Under the pieces are notes generated by a model. That model saw only the letters and a list, made by a program, of their open reading frames with translations, ran no database searches and was not told the origin of the DNA. This document shows, piece after piece, positions 40,005-48,298 of a DNA stretch of 64,000 nt (position 1 is its first letter; every line of letters begins with the position of its first letter). Position numbers and translations under genes: made by a program. Source of the stretch: Chitinilyticum aquatile DSM 21506 (lineage in GTDB: Bacteria > Pseudomonadota > Gammaproteobacteria > Burkholderiales > Chitinibacteraceae); contig NZ_KE387259.1 of the NCBI RefSeq assembly GCF_000430805.1, positions 310,001 to 374,000 of the forward strand, read 5' to 3'.

Positions 40005-40382
40005 TCAGCCATCGAGCTCCAGCGCATGCCCCACCGCAGCCAGCAGCTTGGCCGGCGTGAAGGGTTTGACGACAAACCCGGCAGCCCCCTTGCCCAGCGC
40101 ACCGCGCACCCGCTCAACTGTGGCCTCGGCCGTGACCATCACCACTTTCGGCGCCGGTTGCTGCTTCAGGATTTCAGGCAGCAGATCCAGGCCGTTGGCC
40201 TCGGGCAGGTTGATATCCAGCAGCACCAGTTGCGGGTGATGCTGCTTGACCAGATCGAGCACGTTGTCGGCGTGCGCCGATTCGGCCAGCACTTCGAAAT
40301 CCACGCTGCGCAGGATGGAAGACATCAGGCTGCGCAGCACACTGTCGTCATCAACCAGGATGCAGGTCTGTTTGCGGGGCAT
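40005..40382 (-). CDS. CheY-like single-domain response regulator
   Basis: 125 aa receiver domain: ILVDDDSVLR (acid pair), LVLLDINLPEANG (phospho-acceptor Asp), VVMVTAEA (Thr) and GFVVKPFTPAKL (Lys). No output domain is present. The ATG at 40382 follows GAGGTGA; an in-frame GTG at 40394 is less likely. It sits antisense between amiC and mutL, interrupting an otherwise standard gene order. Confidence 0.9.
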   Translation of the reverse strand: MPRKQTCILVDDDSVLRSLMSSILRSVDFEVLAESAHADNVLDLVKQHHPQLVLLDINLPEANGLDLLPEILKQQPAPKVVMVTAEATVERVRGALGKGAAGFVVKPFTPAKLLAAVGHALELDG

Positions 40383-40482
40383 GTTGAAGGTCACCTCAGG
40401 GCAGTTCCGGACGGGCAGGCTGATATACTGTTTGCAGCACGGCCCAAGACATTTCTTTCAATACTAGTTCATCAAGACCGAC

Positions 40483-42471
40483 ATGCCACGTATCCAGGTT
40501 CTTCCCGACCAGCTCGTCAACCAGATCGCCGCCGGCGAAGTGGTCGAGCGCCCGGCCAATGCACTCAAGGAGATGCTGGAAAACAGCCTGGATGCCGGCA
40601 GCAGCAATCTGCACATCGAGCTGCTCAATGGCGGCACCAAGCTGATCAGGATCACCGACGACGGCTGCGGCATTGCCCGCGACGACCTGCCACTTGCGCT
40701 GCACCGCCACGCCACCAGCAAGATCGCCAGCTTCGACGATCTGCAGCGTGTCGCCACGCTGGGCTTTCGCGGCGAAGGGCTGGCGTCGATTGCGTCCGTT
40801 TCGCGGCTCACGCTCACCAGCCGCTATCAGGATGACAGCCACGCCTGGCGTGTCGAGGCCGATCACGGCAATCTGGGCGAGATCGAGCCCGCCGCACTCA
40901 GCCACGGCACGACCATCGAAGTGCACGAGCTCTATCACCAGCTGCCGGCACGCCGCAAATTCCTCAAATCGGACGCCACCGAATTCGCGCACTGCGCCGA
41001 GATGGTCAAGCGCCTGGCGCTCGCCAATCCGGACAAGCAGTTCACGCTGCTGCACAACGGCCGCGCCGCCTTGCGCCTCGTTGCCGGCGATCTGGCGCGC
41101 CGCGCGGGCGAGCTGCTGGGCGAAGAATTCGTCACATCGGGAGTCCATGTCGATGAAGGCTTCGGCCCGCTGCGCCTTTACGGCATCACAGGCAGCCCGA
41201 CGCTGGGCAAGGCCAGCCGCGATGCACAGTATTTCTTCGTCAATGGCCGTTTCGTGCGCGACAAGGTCATCCAGCACGCGCTGCGCGAAGCCTACCGCGA
41301 CGTGCTGCATCACGACCGCCATGCGGCCTACTGCCTCTTCCTCGAACTCGACCCGGAAACGGTGGACGTCAACGTGCACCCGACCAAGATCGAGGTGCGT
41401 TTCCGCGAAAGCCAGGCCGTCTACCGCTTCCTGCTCACCAGCCTGACCAAGGCACTGGCCGGCACCCGTGCGGGCGCCGGCAACGGGCAGGTGCAGCCAG
41501 AACAGACAACCGTGCCAGCAGGCATCGACCCGGACACCGGCGAAGTGCTCGCGCGCCCGACACCACAGCCAGCCTCCACTGCAGCGGCAGCGCCGGCAAG
41601 CGCGCCGCGCGCGCCGACTTACGCCGAGCTCGCCGCGCGCCAGCAAGCCATCCCGCTCGCCAGCGCCCGCGAAGGACTGGGCTTCTACGACAAGCTGATT
41701 GGTGATCTGCGCCGTGATACGGGCACTGGTAGTACCCCACAACCCAATAAATCAGAAGACTCCAGCCCAATACCCTCAAGTTTGCCCTGGCAGCCATTGG
41801 GTGAACCGGTAGCGGCAACGCGGCCGGAAACCGCCGCCCCCCAGCCAGCGCCTGCGGCCAGCATGCCTGCCGATGACGCACCACTGATTCCGCCACTGGG
41901 CTTTGCGCTGGGCCAGCTGCACGGCGTCTACATCCTCAGCCAGGCGCCCGATGGCCTGATCGTCGTCGACATGCACGCCGCGCACGAGCGCATCGTCTAT
42001 GAAAAGCTGAAAACCGCGCTCGACCTGCGCCAGATGCCGACCCAGCCCTTGCTGATTCCGCACGTCTTCGCCGCTGATCGCCTTGATGTCGCCACCGTGG
42101 AAGATCACGGCGCGGAACTCGCGCAGCTCGGGCTTGAGCTGTCAGTGATGTCGCCGACGCAGCTTGCGGTGCGTGCGGTGCCGCTGCTGCTGAAAGACGC
42201 CGATGTGGTCGAGCTGGCGCGCGCGATGCTCGCCGACGTGCGAACGGTCGGCATCAGCCAGATGCTGGCCGGCCGCAGGAACGAGCTGCTCGCCACCATG
42301 GCCTGCCACGGTGCAGTGCGCGCCAACCGCCAGCTCACCCTGCCGGAAATGAATGCGCTGCTGCGCGACATGGAAGCAACCGAGCGCAGCGGCCAGTGCA
42401 ATCACGGCCGTCCGACGTGGTTCCGGCTGACGATGAAAGACCTCGACGGCCTGTTCATGAGGGGGCAATGA
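40483..42471 (+). CDS. mutL: DNA mismatch repair protein MutL
   Basis: 662 aa. GHKL ATPase motifs are seen: LPDQLVNQIAAGEVVERPANALKE, DDGCGI and TLGFRGEGLASIASVS. A variable linker (about residues 330-470) precedes the C-terminal dimerisation domain with VVDMHAAHERIVYEKLK and ACHGAVRANRQLT. The endonuclease motif DQHAxxER appears as DMHAAHER, not as the metal-binding endonuclease form. A TATACT promoter-like hexamer lies near 40425. The linker carries a 47-bp element at codons 416-431. Confidence 0.95.
   Translation: MPRIQVLPDQLVNQIAAGEVVERPANALKEMLENSLDAGSSNLHIELLNGGTKLIRITDDGCGIARDDLPLALHRHATSKIASFDDLQRVATLGFRGEGLASIASVSRLTLTSRYQDDSHAWRVEADHGNLGEIEPAALSHGTTIEVHELYHQLPARRKFLKSDATEFAHCAEMVKRLALANPDKQFTLLHNGRAALRLVAGDLARRAGELLGEEFVTSGVHVDEGFGPLRLYGITGSPTLGKASRDAQYFFVNGRFVRDKVIQHALREAYRDVLHHDRHAAYCLFLELDPETVDVNVHPTKIEVRFRESQAVYRFLLTSLTKALAGTRAGAGNGQVQPEQTTVPAGIDPDTGEVLARPTPQPASTAAAAPASAPRAPTYAELAARQQAIPLASAREGLGFYDKLIGDLRRDTGTGSTPQPNKSEDSSPIPSSLPWQPLGEPVAATRPETAAPQPAPAASMPADDAPLIPPLGFALGQLHGVYILSQAPDGLIVVDMHAAHERIVYEKLKTALDLRQMPTQPLLIPHVFAADRLDVATVEDHGAELAQLGLELSVMSPTQLAVRAVPLLLKDADVVELARAMLADVRTVGISQMLAGRRNELLATMACHGAVRANRQLTLPEMNALLRDMEATERSGQCNHGRPTWFRLTMKDLDGLFMRGQ
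41728..41774. repeat. 47-bp element in the mutL linker
   Basis: GGTAG left end and CAATACC(C) right end at 47 bp with inner CCACAACCC. With flanks it matches the amiC copy at about 37 of 54 bases and encodes a similar TPQPN...IPS peptide. Confidence 0.75.
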
Positions 42472-42472
42472 C

Positions 42473-44386
42473 ATGACGACCCTCCGCGTGCTATCGCTCA
42501 TCCCGCCGATGACACAGCTCAATACCCCCTACCCATCCACCGCCTACATCACCGGCTTCTTGCGCTTGCGAAGCATACCCTCGGAACAGGAAGACCTGGC
42601 GCTGGCGCTGGTGCTGCGGCTGCTGTCAAAGGACGGCCTTGCGCGCGTGCTCGACGCGGTGCTCGACATTCCGAAGAAGCAGCGCAGCCCGGCACTGCGC
42701 TTCTTCATCCACCATTACGAACACTACCAGCGCACCATCGCGCCGGTGATCGCCTTCCTGCAAGGGCGCGATACCACACTGGCGCACCGCATCGTCAGCC
42801 GGACCTTCCTGCCCGAAGGCCCGCGCTTCGCAGCGGTGGACGCCTACACCATTGACGACAGCAACGATCCGCTGGCCTGGGCCTTCGGTGCGCTGGGCAC
42901 GCATGACCGTGCCCGTCATCTGGCGACGCTGTATCTGAACGATCTCGCCGATGTGCTGCGCGATGGCATCGATGAACGCTTCGAGTTCGTGCGCTACGCC
43001 GATTCGCTGGCGATCAGCCAGCCGACCTTCGAGCCGCTGGCACAAGCACTCGCTGCGCCGCCCAATCTGATCGACCGCGAACTGGCGGAACTGACGCTCG
43101 CAACGATTACGCGCCACCAGCCCGATCTGGTCCTGCTCTCGGTGCCCTTTCCCGGCGCGGTGTACGCCGCGTTTCGCATCGCGCAGACAATCAGGGCAAA
43201 CCATCCGCAGATCAGGATCGCGCTGGGTGGCGGCTTTGCCAATACCGAGCTGCGCGAGCTGAAAGAAGCCCGCGTCTTCGATTATTTCGACTTCGTCACG
43301 CTGGATTCGGGCGAACGCCCGCTGCTGGCACTGATCGACCATCTGCAAGGCAAACGCTCGGCCGAGCGGCTGGTTCGCACGTTTGTTCGAGAGAACGGCA
43401 AGGTCCGCTACATCAACTTCCCCGAGCCCGACGTTCCCTTCGAGGAATGGGGTGCGCCAACCTGGGATGGGCTGCCGATTCACGACTACCTGTCACTGCT
43501 GGACATGCTCAACCCCATGCACCGTCTGTGGAGCGACGGGCGCTGGAACAAGCTGACCGTCGCGCACGGCTGCTACTGGAAAAAATGCAGCTTCTGTGAC
43601 ATCACGCTCGACTACATTTCACGCTACGAAACCGCGTCGGCCGAAATTCTGGTCGACCGCATCGAAGCCATCATCGCCGAGACGGGGCAAACCGGTTTTC
43701 ACTTCGTCGATGAAGCCGCACCGCCGAAAATGCTCAAGGCGCTGGCCGAAGAACTGCTGCGCCGTGGCGTGACGATTTCGTGGTGGGGCAACATCCGCTT
43801 CGAAAAATCGTTCACGCCCGAGCTGTGCCAGTTGCTGGCTGACAGCGGCTGCATCGCCATTTCCGGCGGACTGGAAGTCGCCAGTGACCGCTTGCTTACG
43901 CTGATGAAAAAAGGCGTGTCCGTCGAACAGGTCGCGCGCGTCACCGCCGGCTTCTCGCAGGCCGGCATTCTGGTGCACGCCTACCTGATGTACGGCTTTC
44001 CGACGCAAACGCTGCACGATACCGTCGATGCGCTCGAATACGTACGCCAACTGTTTTCTGAAGGCTGCATCCAGTCCGGCTTTTTCCACCGCTTTGCCTG
44101 TACCGTGCATTCGCCGGTCGGCAAGAATCCGGAAGAATACGGTGTGCAGCTGATTCCGCTGCCGGAAATCACCTTCGCCACCAACGACGTCGGCTTTATC
44201 GATCCGACCGGCGTTGATCACGATGCGCTCGGTCGCGCGCTCAACAAGGCGCTCTACAATTACATGCACGGGCTGTGTCTGGATGACGACGTGCGCGGCT
44301 GGTTTGCCGAATTTGTCGACAGCCACATTCCGAAACCGCGTGTGTCACGCAACTTCATCGCCCGCGCACTTGCCCCCCCACGCTAG
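42473..44386 (+). CDS. B12-binding domain radical SAM protein of unknown function
   Basis: 637 aa. An N-terminal cobalamin-type domain (VLLSVPFPGAVYAAFRIAQTIRANHPQIRIALGGGFANTEL) is followed by a radical SAM core with the cluster motif CYWKKCSFCDI (CX4CX2C). The start LIPPMTQLNTPYPSTAYITGFL is characteristic of this uncharacterised group. It starts one base after the mutL stop. Substrate is unknown; BchE-like methylation or ring chemistry would be guesses. Confidence 0.75.
   Translation: MTTLRVLSLIPPMTQLNTPYPSTAYITGFLRLRSIPSEQEDLALALVLRLLSKDGLARVLDAVLDIPKKQRSPALRFFIHHYEHYQRTIAPVIAFLQGRDTTLAHRIVSRTFLPEGPRFAAVDAYTIDDSNDPLAWAFGALGTHDRARHLATLYLNDLADVLRDGIDERFEFVRYADSLAISQPTFEPLAQALAAPPNLIDRELAELTLATITRHQPDLVLLSVPFPGAVYAAFRIAQTIRANHPQIRIALGGGFANTELRELKEARVFDYFDFVTLDSGERPLLALIDHLQGKRSAERLVRTFVRENGKVRYINFPEPDVPFEEWGAPTWDGLPIHDYLSLLDMLNPMHRLWSDGRWNKLTVAHGCYWKKCSFCDITLDYISRYETASAEILVDRIEAIIAETGQTGFHFVDEAAPPKMLKALAEELLRRGVTISWWGNIRFEKSFTPELCQLLADSGCIAISGGLEVASDRLLTLMKKGVSVEQVARVTAGFSQAGILVHAYLMYGFPTQTLHDTVDALEYVRQLFSEGCIQSGFFHRFACTVHSPVGKNPEEYGVQLIPLPEITFATNDVGFIDPTGVDHDALGRALNKALYNYMHGLCLDDDVRGWFAEFVDSHIPKPRVSRNFIARALAPPR
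42533..42579. repeat. Possible 47-bp element in the radical SAM gene
   Basis: The right end GCATACC(C) is present and encodes IPS, as in amiC and mutL, but the left end is CCATCC and the inner arms are poor. Weak member. Confidence 0.3.
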
Positions 44387-44585
44387 GCTCCCGCTGGAAA
44401 CAGCGGTGTGACCCGCTCTTCGTCAGACCTGAAAGATGCACAAGACAACAAGACATTGATTTGCAATGACAAAATCGCAATGAATTTTGCCTGGCGCGTG
44501 ATTTTGGTAAAAGTACCACGCCCCCTCCCTGCAAGTTTGCGGCAATGCAACATCAAACCGGTACAGGCAAGGCATACTGCGCGGC
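44387..44585. other. Gap with no recognised gene before the 156-aa unknown
   Basis: 199 bases that are more AT-rich than their surroundings. Short in-frame stretches do not look coding. Presumably it holds the promoter for the following gene; no clear hexamers, terminator or 47-bp element were found. Confidence 0.4.
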
Positions 44586-45056
44586 ATGAACAAGATCAGT
44601 ACCCGCAACCATAGCGGCGGCAGCCGCTTCGCTCCGCACGGCCACGTCGAAATCTGGGCCGAAGGGCAATTGCTGCGCTATCAGGCCACCGGCCCCTTCA
44701 ATCTCGAACTGCTGCAGGCACTCGATGCGGCCGACCGCGGCCTGATGGCCGCCACTGCCGCGCAGGGCCCGTTTGCCATCCTCGCCGAATTTGCCGGCAG
44801 CATCGCAGCCACACCGGATGCGCTGGCGGCGCTCGAAGCCTCGCTCGCGGCACAGAATGCCGCCGGGCTGGCCAGCGCCGCCGTGGCCTTCGTTGTCGAC
44901 CCTGATGCGGAAGGCGCCGTGTTGATGCGCAGCATCATTGCGGACATCTATGCCCGACAGGGGCTGCCGTTTGGCTGGTTCGGCACGCTGGACGACGCGC
45001 GCGGCTGGCTGGCTGCCCAGATGGCAGCTGCCACCACGCTGGTGACATCGCCGTAA
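44586..45056 (+). CDS. Hypothetical protein
   Basis: 156 aa, MNKISTRNHSGGSRFAPHGHVEIWAEGQLLRYQATGPFNLELLQAL.... Alternating strands and Ala-rich helices suggest a small alpha/beta domain, perhaps STAS/SpoIIAA-like, but no motif is diagnostic. There is no signal peptide or membrane helix. Codon use fits the genome. It lies between the radical SAM gene and miaA, both on the same strand. Confidence 0.7.
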   Translation: MNKISTRNHSGGSRFAPHGHVEIWAEGQLLRYQATGPFNLELLQALDAADRGLMAATAAQGPFAILAEFAGSIAATPDALAALEASLAAQNAAGLASAAVAFVVDPDAEGAVLMRSIIADIYARQGLPFGWFGTLDDARGWLAAQMAAATTLVTSP

Positions 45057-45132
45057 GTACGGCAGGCCGCTATACTTGCCGCCTTACGAGCGGCAGACCG
45101 CCGCCCGCTTCTGCGTTTCGCCGGATTGAACC

Positions 45133-46068
45133 ATGCTCCCACTGCCGCCCGCCGTCTTCCTGATGGGCCCGACCGCTTCAGGCAAAACTGCCGCCGCCAT
45201 TCACCTGATCGAATCCGGCCTGCCCGTCGAGCTGATTTCGGTCGATTCCGCTCTGGTGTTCCGCGACATGAACGTCGGCACGGCCAAGCCGACGCCGGAT
45301 GAACTGGCGCGTGCGCCGCATCAGCTCATCGACATCATCAGTCCCGAGGAAAGCTATTCGGCTGGCCAGTTCCGCGACGATGCACTGAGCTTGATGGCGG
45401 AAATCACCGCACGCGGCAAGATTCCGGTGCTGGTCGGCGGCACCATGCTCTACTACAACACGCTGCAGCACGGCATCCACGATCTGCCGCAGGGTGATGC
45501 CGCCTTGCGTGCGGAGCTGGAAGCCGAGGCAGCCCGCTTCGGCTGGCCGCATCTGCATGCCAGACTGGCCACGCTCGACCCGGAAACCGCTGCGCGGCTC
45601 AAACCGACCGATTCGCAGCGCATCGAGCGCGCCATCGAAATCTGCCTGCTGGCCGGCCGGCCAATGTCGGCAATTCTGGCCGAACCCGGCGCAGCGCCGC
45701 TCCCCTACCACTTGCTGAAAATCGCACTGGAGCCATCGGACCGCGCGGTGCTGCATGATCGCATTGCGTTGCGCTTCGATGCGATGCTGCTGAACGGACT
45801 GCTGGACGAAGTCAGTGCCTTGCGCCAGAAATACACGCTGTCGCTCGATCTGCCGTCGATGCGCTGCGTCGGCTACCGGCAAGCGTGGGAGCATCTGGAT
45901 GGCACGTACGACCATGCTGAAATGCGCTATCGTGGCATCGTCGCGACACGCCAGCTCTGCAAGCGCCAGCTCACCTGGCTGCGCGGCATGGATGATGTCG
46001 AGCGCATTGATTGTCTGCAGTCCGGCGTTCCCGCTGCGATTGCCGCACGCATCATGGCCCTGTGCTGA
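45133..46068 (+). CDS. miaA: tRNA dimethylallyltransferase MiaA
   Basis: 311 aa. P-loop [16 protein letters not shown], then [57 protein letters not shown] and the C-terminal [13 protein letters not shown], all typical of MiaA. It isopentenylates A37 of tRNAs reading UNN codons. The distance from mutL (two genes between) is larger than in enterobacteria, and hfq does not follow. Confidence 0.95.
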   Translation: MLPLPPAVFLMGPTASGKTAAAIHLIESGLPVELISVDSALVFRDMNVGTAKPTPDELARAPHQLIDIISPEESYSAGQFRDDALSLMAEITARGKIPVLVGGTMLYYNTLQHGIHDLPQGDAALRAELEAEAARFGWPHLHARLATLDPETAARLKPTDSQRIERAIEICLLAGRPMSAILAEPGAAPLPYHLLKIALEPSDRAVLHDRIALRFDAMLLNGLLDEVSALRQKYTLSLDLPSMRCVGYRQAWEHLDGTYDHAEMRYRGIVATRQLCKRQLTWLRGMDDVERIDCLQSGVPAAIAARIMALC

Positions 46069-46078
46069 TACATACCAA

Positions 46079-46125
46079 TCTACCGGCCTGTATCCCTTTC
46101 GCATGAATGGATACAAGGCAATACC
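46079..46125. repeat. 47-bp element (degenerate left end) after miaA
   Basis: The right end CAATACC(C) lies at the proper spacing. The inner arms are GTATCC/GGATAC, and the left end is TCTACC. It starts 11 bases after the miaA stop. Confidence 0.5.
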
Positions 46126-46382
46126 CTGGCAAAGCCAACTGGACCAGGCTGACTTGTCCGGCCATGGTGAACCGGAGTCAGTGGCTTGCCGCGTATTCGG
46201 CGGCAAACCACAGCAGAATTTGCCGGCAACTCAGCCAGCTCTTGGATTCGGGTTTGAACATGGGCTTCTCCGCAAAGGATCGATGAAGCCCTAGTCTAGG
46301 CCGCCGTCCGGTCTGGCAAAAATCAAACAAATCAAGCGTAGCGATTGCCTGAAACTATGAAATCAGGACACGCTGGCCTGCC
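46126..46382. other. Intergenic region between convergent miaA and marC
   Basis: No convincing ORF or RNA gene was seen. A TTGCCGC/GCGGCAA hairpin lies near 46183-46203, without a T tract. Otherwise nothing is recognised. Confidence 0.4.
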
Positions 46383-47069
46383 TCAATGACTGGCGGCTAC
46401 CCGCTGCGGCATGAAGGTCGGGTCGTGCAGCAGATTGCTCACGCCGTTGATGAAAAACTGCACGCCGATACAGATCAGGAAAAAACCCATGATGCGCACG
46501 ACCGCACTGATGCCGTTTTCCCCCAGTACGCGGTAGAGCGGCGCCGCTGCACGCAGCGTGAGCCAGGATATCCAAGCCGTCAGCGCGATGCCGGCAACCA
46601 CGCTGGCATACCCCAGCAGCAGCGGCATGTCGTGCTGCGCGTGCAGACCGGAGGACATCGAGATCACCACAGCAATCGAGCCGGGGCCTGACAGAAAGGG
46701 CATCGCCAGCGGCGTGAAGGAAATGTCGTCCTTGTTGTGCGCTTCTTCTTCGGCCGCATTGCTGAGGCCTGCCGGGCGCTCGGCCGGAAACAGCATGCGA
46801 AAGCCGATGAAGCTGACGATCATCCCGCCGGCAATGCGCAGGCCGGGAATGGAGATGCTGAAGAAATCCATGATCAGCGCGCCAGCCAGCAGGAAGGTCG
46901 TGAGGATGCCGGCCATGTAGCAGCACGCACGCTTCACCTGGCGGGCGCGCTCGGCTTCGCTCAGATGCGCGGTCAGGCCAGGCAGCACGCCGACAGAAAT
47001 CAGTGGATTACAGATCGGCAGCAGTGCCATCAGGGTGCCGAAAATGGTGGTGAATATCGCGAACAGCAT
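46383..47069 (-). CDS. MarC/SnatA-family membrane protein
   Basis: 228 aa with six hydrophobic helices. The start MLFAIFTTIFGTLMALLPICNPLISVGVLPGLTAHLSEAER and the PLAMPFLSGPGSIAVVI motif are typical of the MarC (UPF0056) family, some members of which move neutral amino acids. The ATG at 47069 is preferred; the frame stays open upstream, but those residues are not family-like. Confidence 0.9.
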   Translation of the reverse strand: MLFAIFTTIFGTLMALLPICNPLISVGVLPGLTAHLSEAERARQVKRACCYMAGILTTFLLAGALIMDFFSISIPGLRIAGGMIVSFIGFRMLFPAERPAGLSNAAEEEAHNKDDISFTPLAMPFLSGPGSIAVVISMSSGLHAQHDMPLLLGYASVVAGIALTAWISWLTLRAAAPLYRVLGENGISAVVRIMGFFLICIGVQFFINGVSNLLHDPTFMPQRVAASH

Positions 47070-47148
47070 GGTCACAGCCCGGAGCAGATGGAATGAACAG
47101 GCGATATTGTGCGCCGCTGCGCCAGCCAACTCCAGGTAAATTCCGGAC

Positions 47149-47174
47149 AAAAAAAGACCACCGCGCGGGTGGCC
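47149..47174 (-). terminator. Rho-independent terminator on the minus strand
   Basis: Read on the minus strand, a GGCCACC/GGTGGTC stem with a short loop is followed by seven T. It lies 80 bases upstream of the marC start, so it ends whatever is transcribed toward marC. Confidence 0.8.
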
Positions 47175-47325
47175 TCAAGATCAATCTAGGAGAGATAGCA
47201 AGAAAGCAGCGTGTTCTGCGTGCTTGCCATGGAAACCATTATCCGGACATGCCCTCACCGCGTCGCGGCAGAAAGTCACACCGCGGAAGGCAAAATTACC
47301 ATGCCCCCTGATGGCCGCCGCCTTA
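47149..47325 (-). ncRNA. Candidate small RNA ended by the terminator at 47149-47174
   Basis: The 320-base gap between the hydrolase stop and marC has no ORF. On the minus strand a TATAAG hexamer near 47325, with TTGAGG 15 bases before it, could start a transcript. A strong terminator ends it about 170 nt later. A segment resembling GGTGAG-GCATG-TC-GG recalls the 6S RNA core, but the full fold is not evident. It could instead be an attenuated marC leader. Confidence 0.3.
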
Positions 47326-47335
47326 TACGCGCCAT

Positions 47336-47382
47336 TGTATTACCTCAAAGCCTTTATTTTTCAATGGCTCCAGGCCAATACC
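47336..47382. repeat. 47-bp TGTATT-ATACC element after the hydrolase gene
   Basis: 47 bp from TGTATTACC to CCAATACC, with inner AAAGCC and AATGGCT. It lies 11 bases downstream of the hydrolase stop (minus strand). Confidence 0.75.
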
Positions 47383-47392
47383 CATACCATGA

Positions 47393-48127
47393 TCATTCAG
47401 CGGCATGGAGTTCAACCCATTGCGCCAAGCGGTCGGCCAGACGCATGCGCCACGGCCGGCGCGAAAAGGTGTGGTCGACGCCCGGCCATTCTTCGCGCAG
47501 GGCATGCGGTATCGCTGCCTGCAGCGGCAGGGTTTCCTGCGGCGGCACGGCCGCATCGGCCCCGCCATGCACGATCAGCACCGGCAGGCGAAGGGTATGC
47601 AGGCCGGCGAGCGGATCAAGCTGGGTCAGCTCGTTGACCAGCGCCAGCCCGATTTCCATGCCGAGAAAATCACTGCGGCCATCCGGCAGGCTCTCGCCCT
47701 GCGCGGCCGCCTGGGCCACCACGCTGGCCAGATTGAGGGCCGGCGCAGCAAGGCTGAGCGAGCGCAGCGGCACCGGCAGCTCCTGCGCCGCCAGCATTGC
47801 AGCTCGTCCGCCCATGCTGAACCCGAACAGATGCCAGCCCAGCTGCGGGTAGCGTGCCGCCAGCTCGCGCAGCAGAAAACGCGTCACCAGCGCCTGCTGC
47901 GCCAGCGTGATGTCGGCAAATTCGCCGTCGCTTTCGCCACAGCCCGGAAAGTCGAAGCGGAAGGTGGCAATGCCGCGCTCGGCCAGCCGGCGCGACAGCT
48001 CGACAAAAAAGTAGGTGAACTCAAGCCGGTTCCCGGTAAACCCGTGCAACAGCAGCAGGCCCTGGGTTGCGCCTGCCGGTACGTCGATACTGCCGGCGAG
48101 GGTTTTGCCCTGCCAGTCAAGCTGCAT
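47393..48127 (-). CDS. Alpha/beta hydrolase
   Basis: 244 aa from MQLDWQGKTLAGSIDVPAG. The oxyanion region is LLHGFTGNRLEF, the nucleophile elbow is GFSMGG, the acid is in VLIVHGGADAAVPP and the catalytic His is in GVDHTF. It resembles small serine hydrolases or esterases of the DUF-type YqiA/EstA groups. Substrate is unknown. It is divergent from the antiporter gene. Confidence 0.85.
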   Translation of the reverse strand: MQLDWQGKTLAGSIDVPAGATQGLLLLHGFTGNRLEFTYFFVELSRRLAERGIATFRFDFPGCGESDGEFADITLAQQALVTRFLLRELAARYPQLGWHLFGFSMGGRAAMLAAQELPVPLRSLSLAAPALNLASVVAQAAAQGESLPDGRSDFLGMEIGLALVNELTQLDPLAGLHTLRLPVLIVHGGADAAVPPQETLPLQAAIPHALREEWPGVDHTFSRRPWRMRLADRLAQWVELHAAE

Positions 48128-48298
48128 GAAATCCACGTGTAGCCTCCATGTATGCCAATTGCATTGCCGTATCTTGCCAGATTTGTTGCAGTGCAAGGAA
48201 ACGGCACAGCGGCACTGTGGTTACGGAAATCACCGATGCCGGCCAGCGCAATACCCCGTAGAGTGCAGGGTACTCCATCAACCATCCGGATTGCCGTC

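Noticed and set aside
44408-44614. 68-codon frame before the 156-aa unknown
   Set aside because: It overlaps the following gene, has no ribosome site and its composition is not coding-like.
48209-48255. CAATACCCC upstream of the antiporter gene
   Set aside because: No TATA-like left end or inner arms at the required positions.
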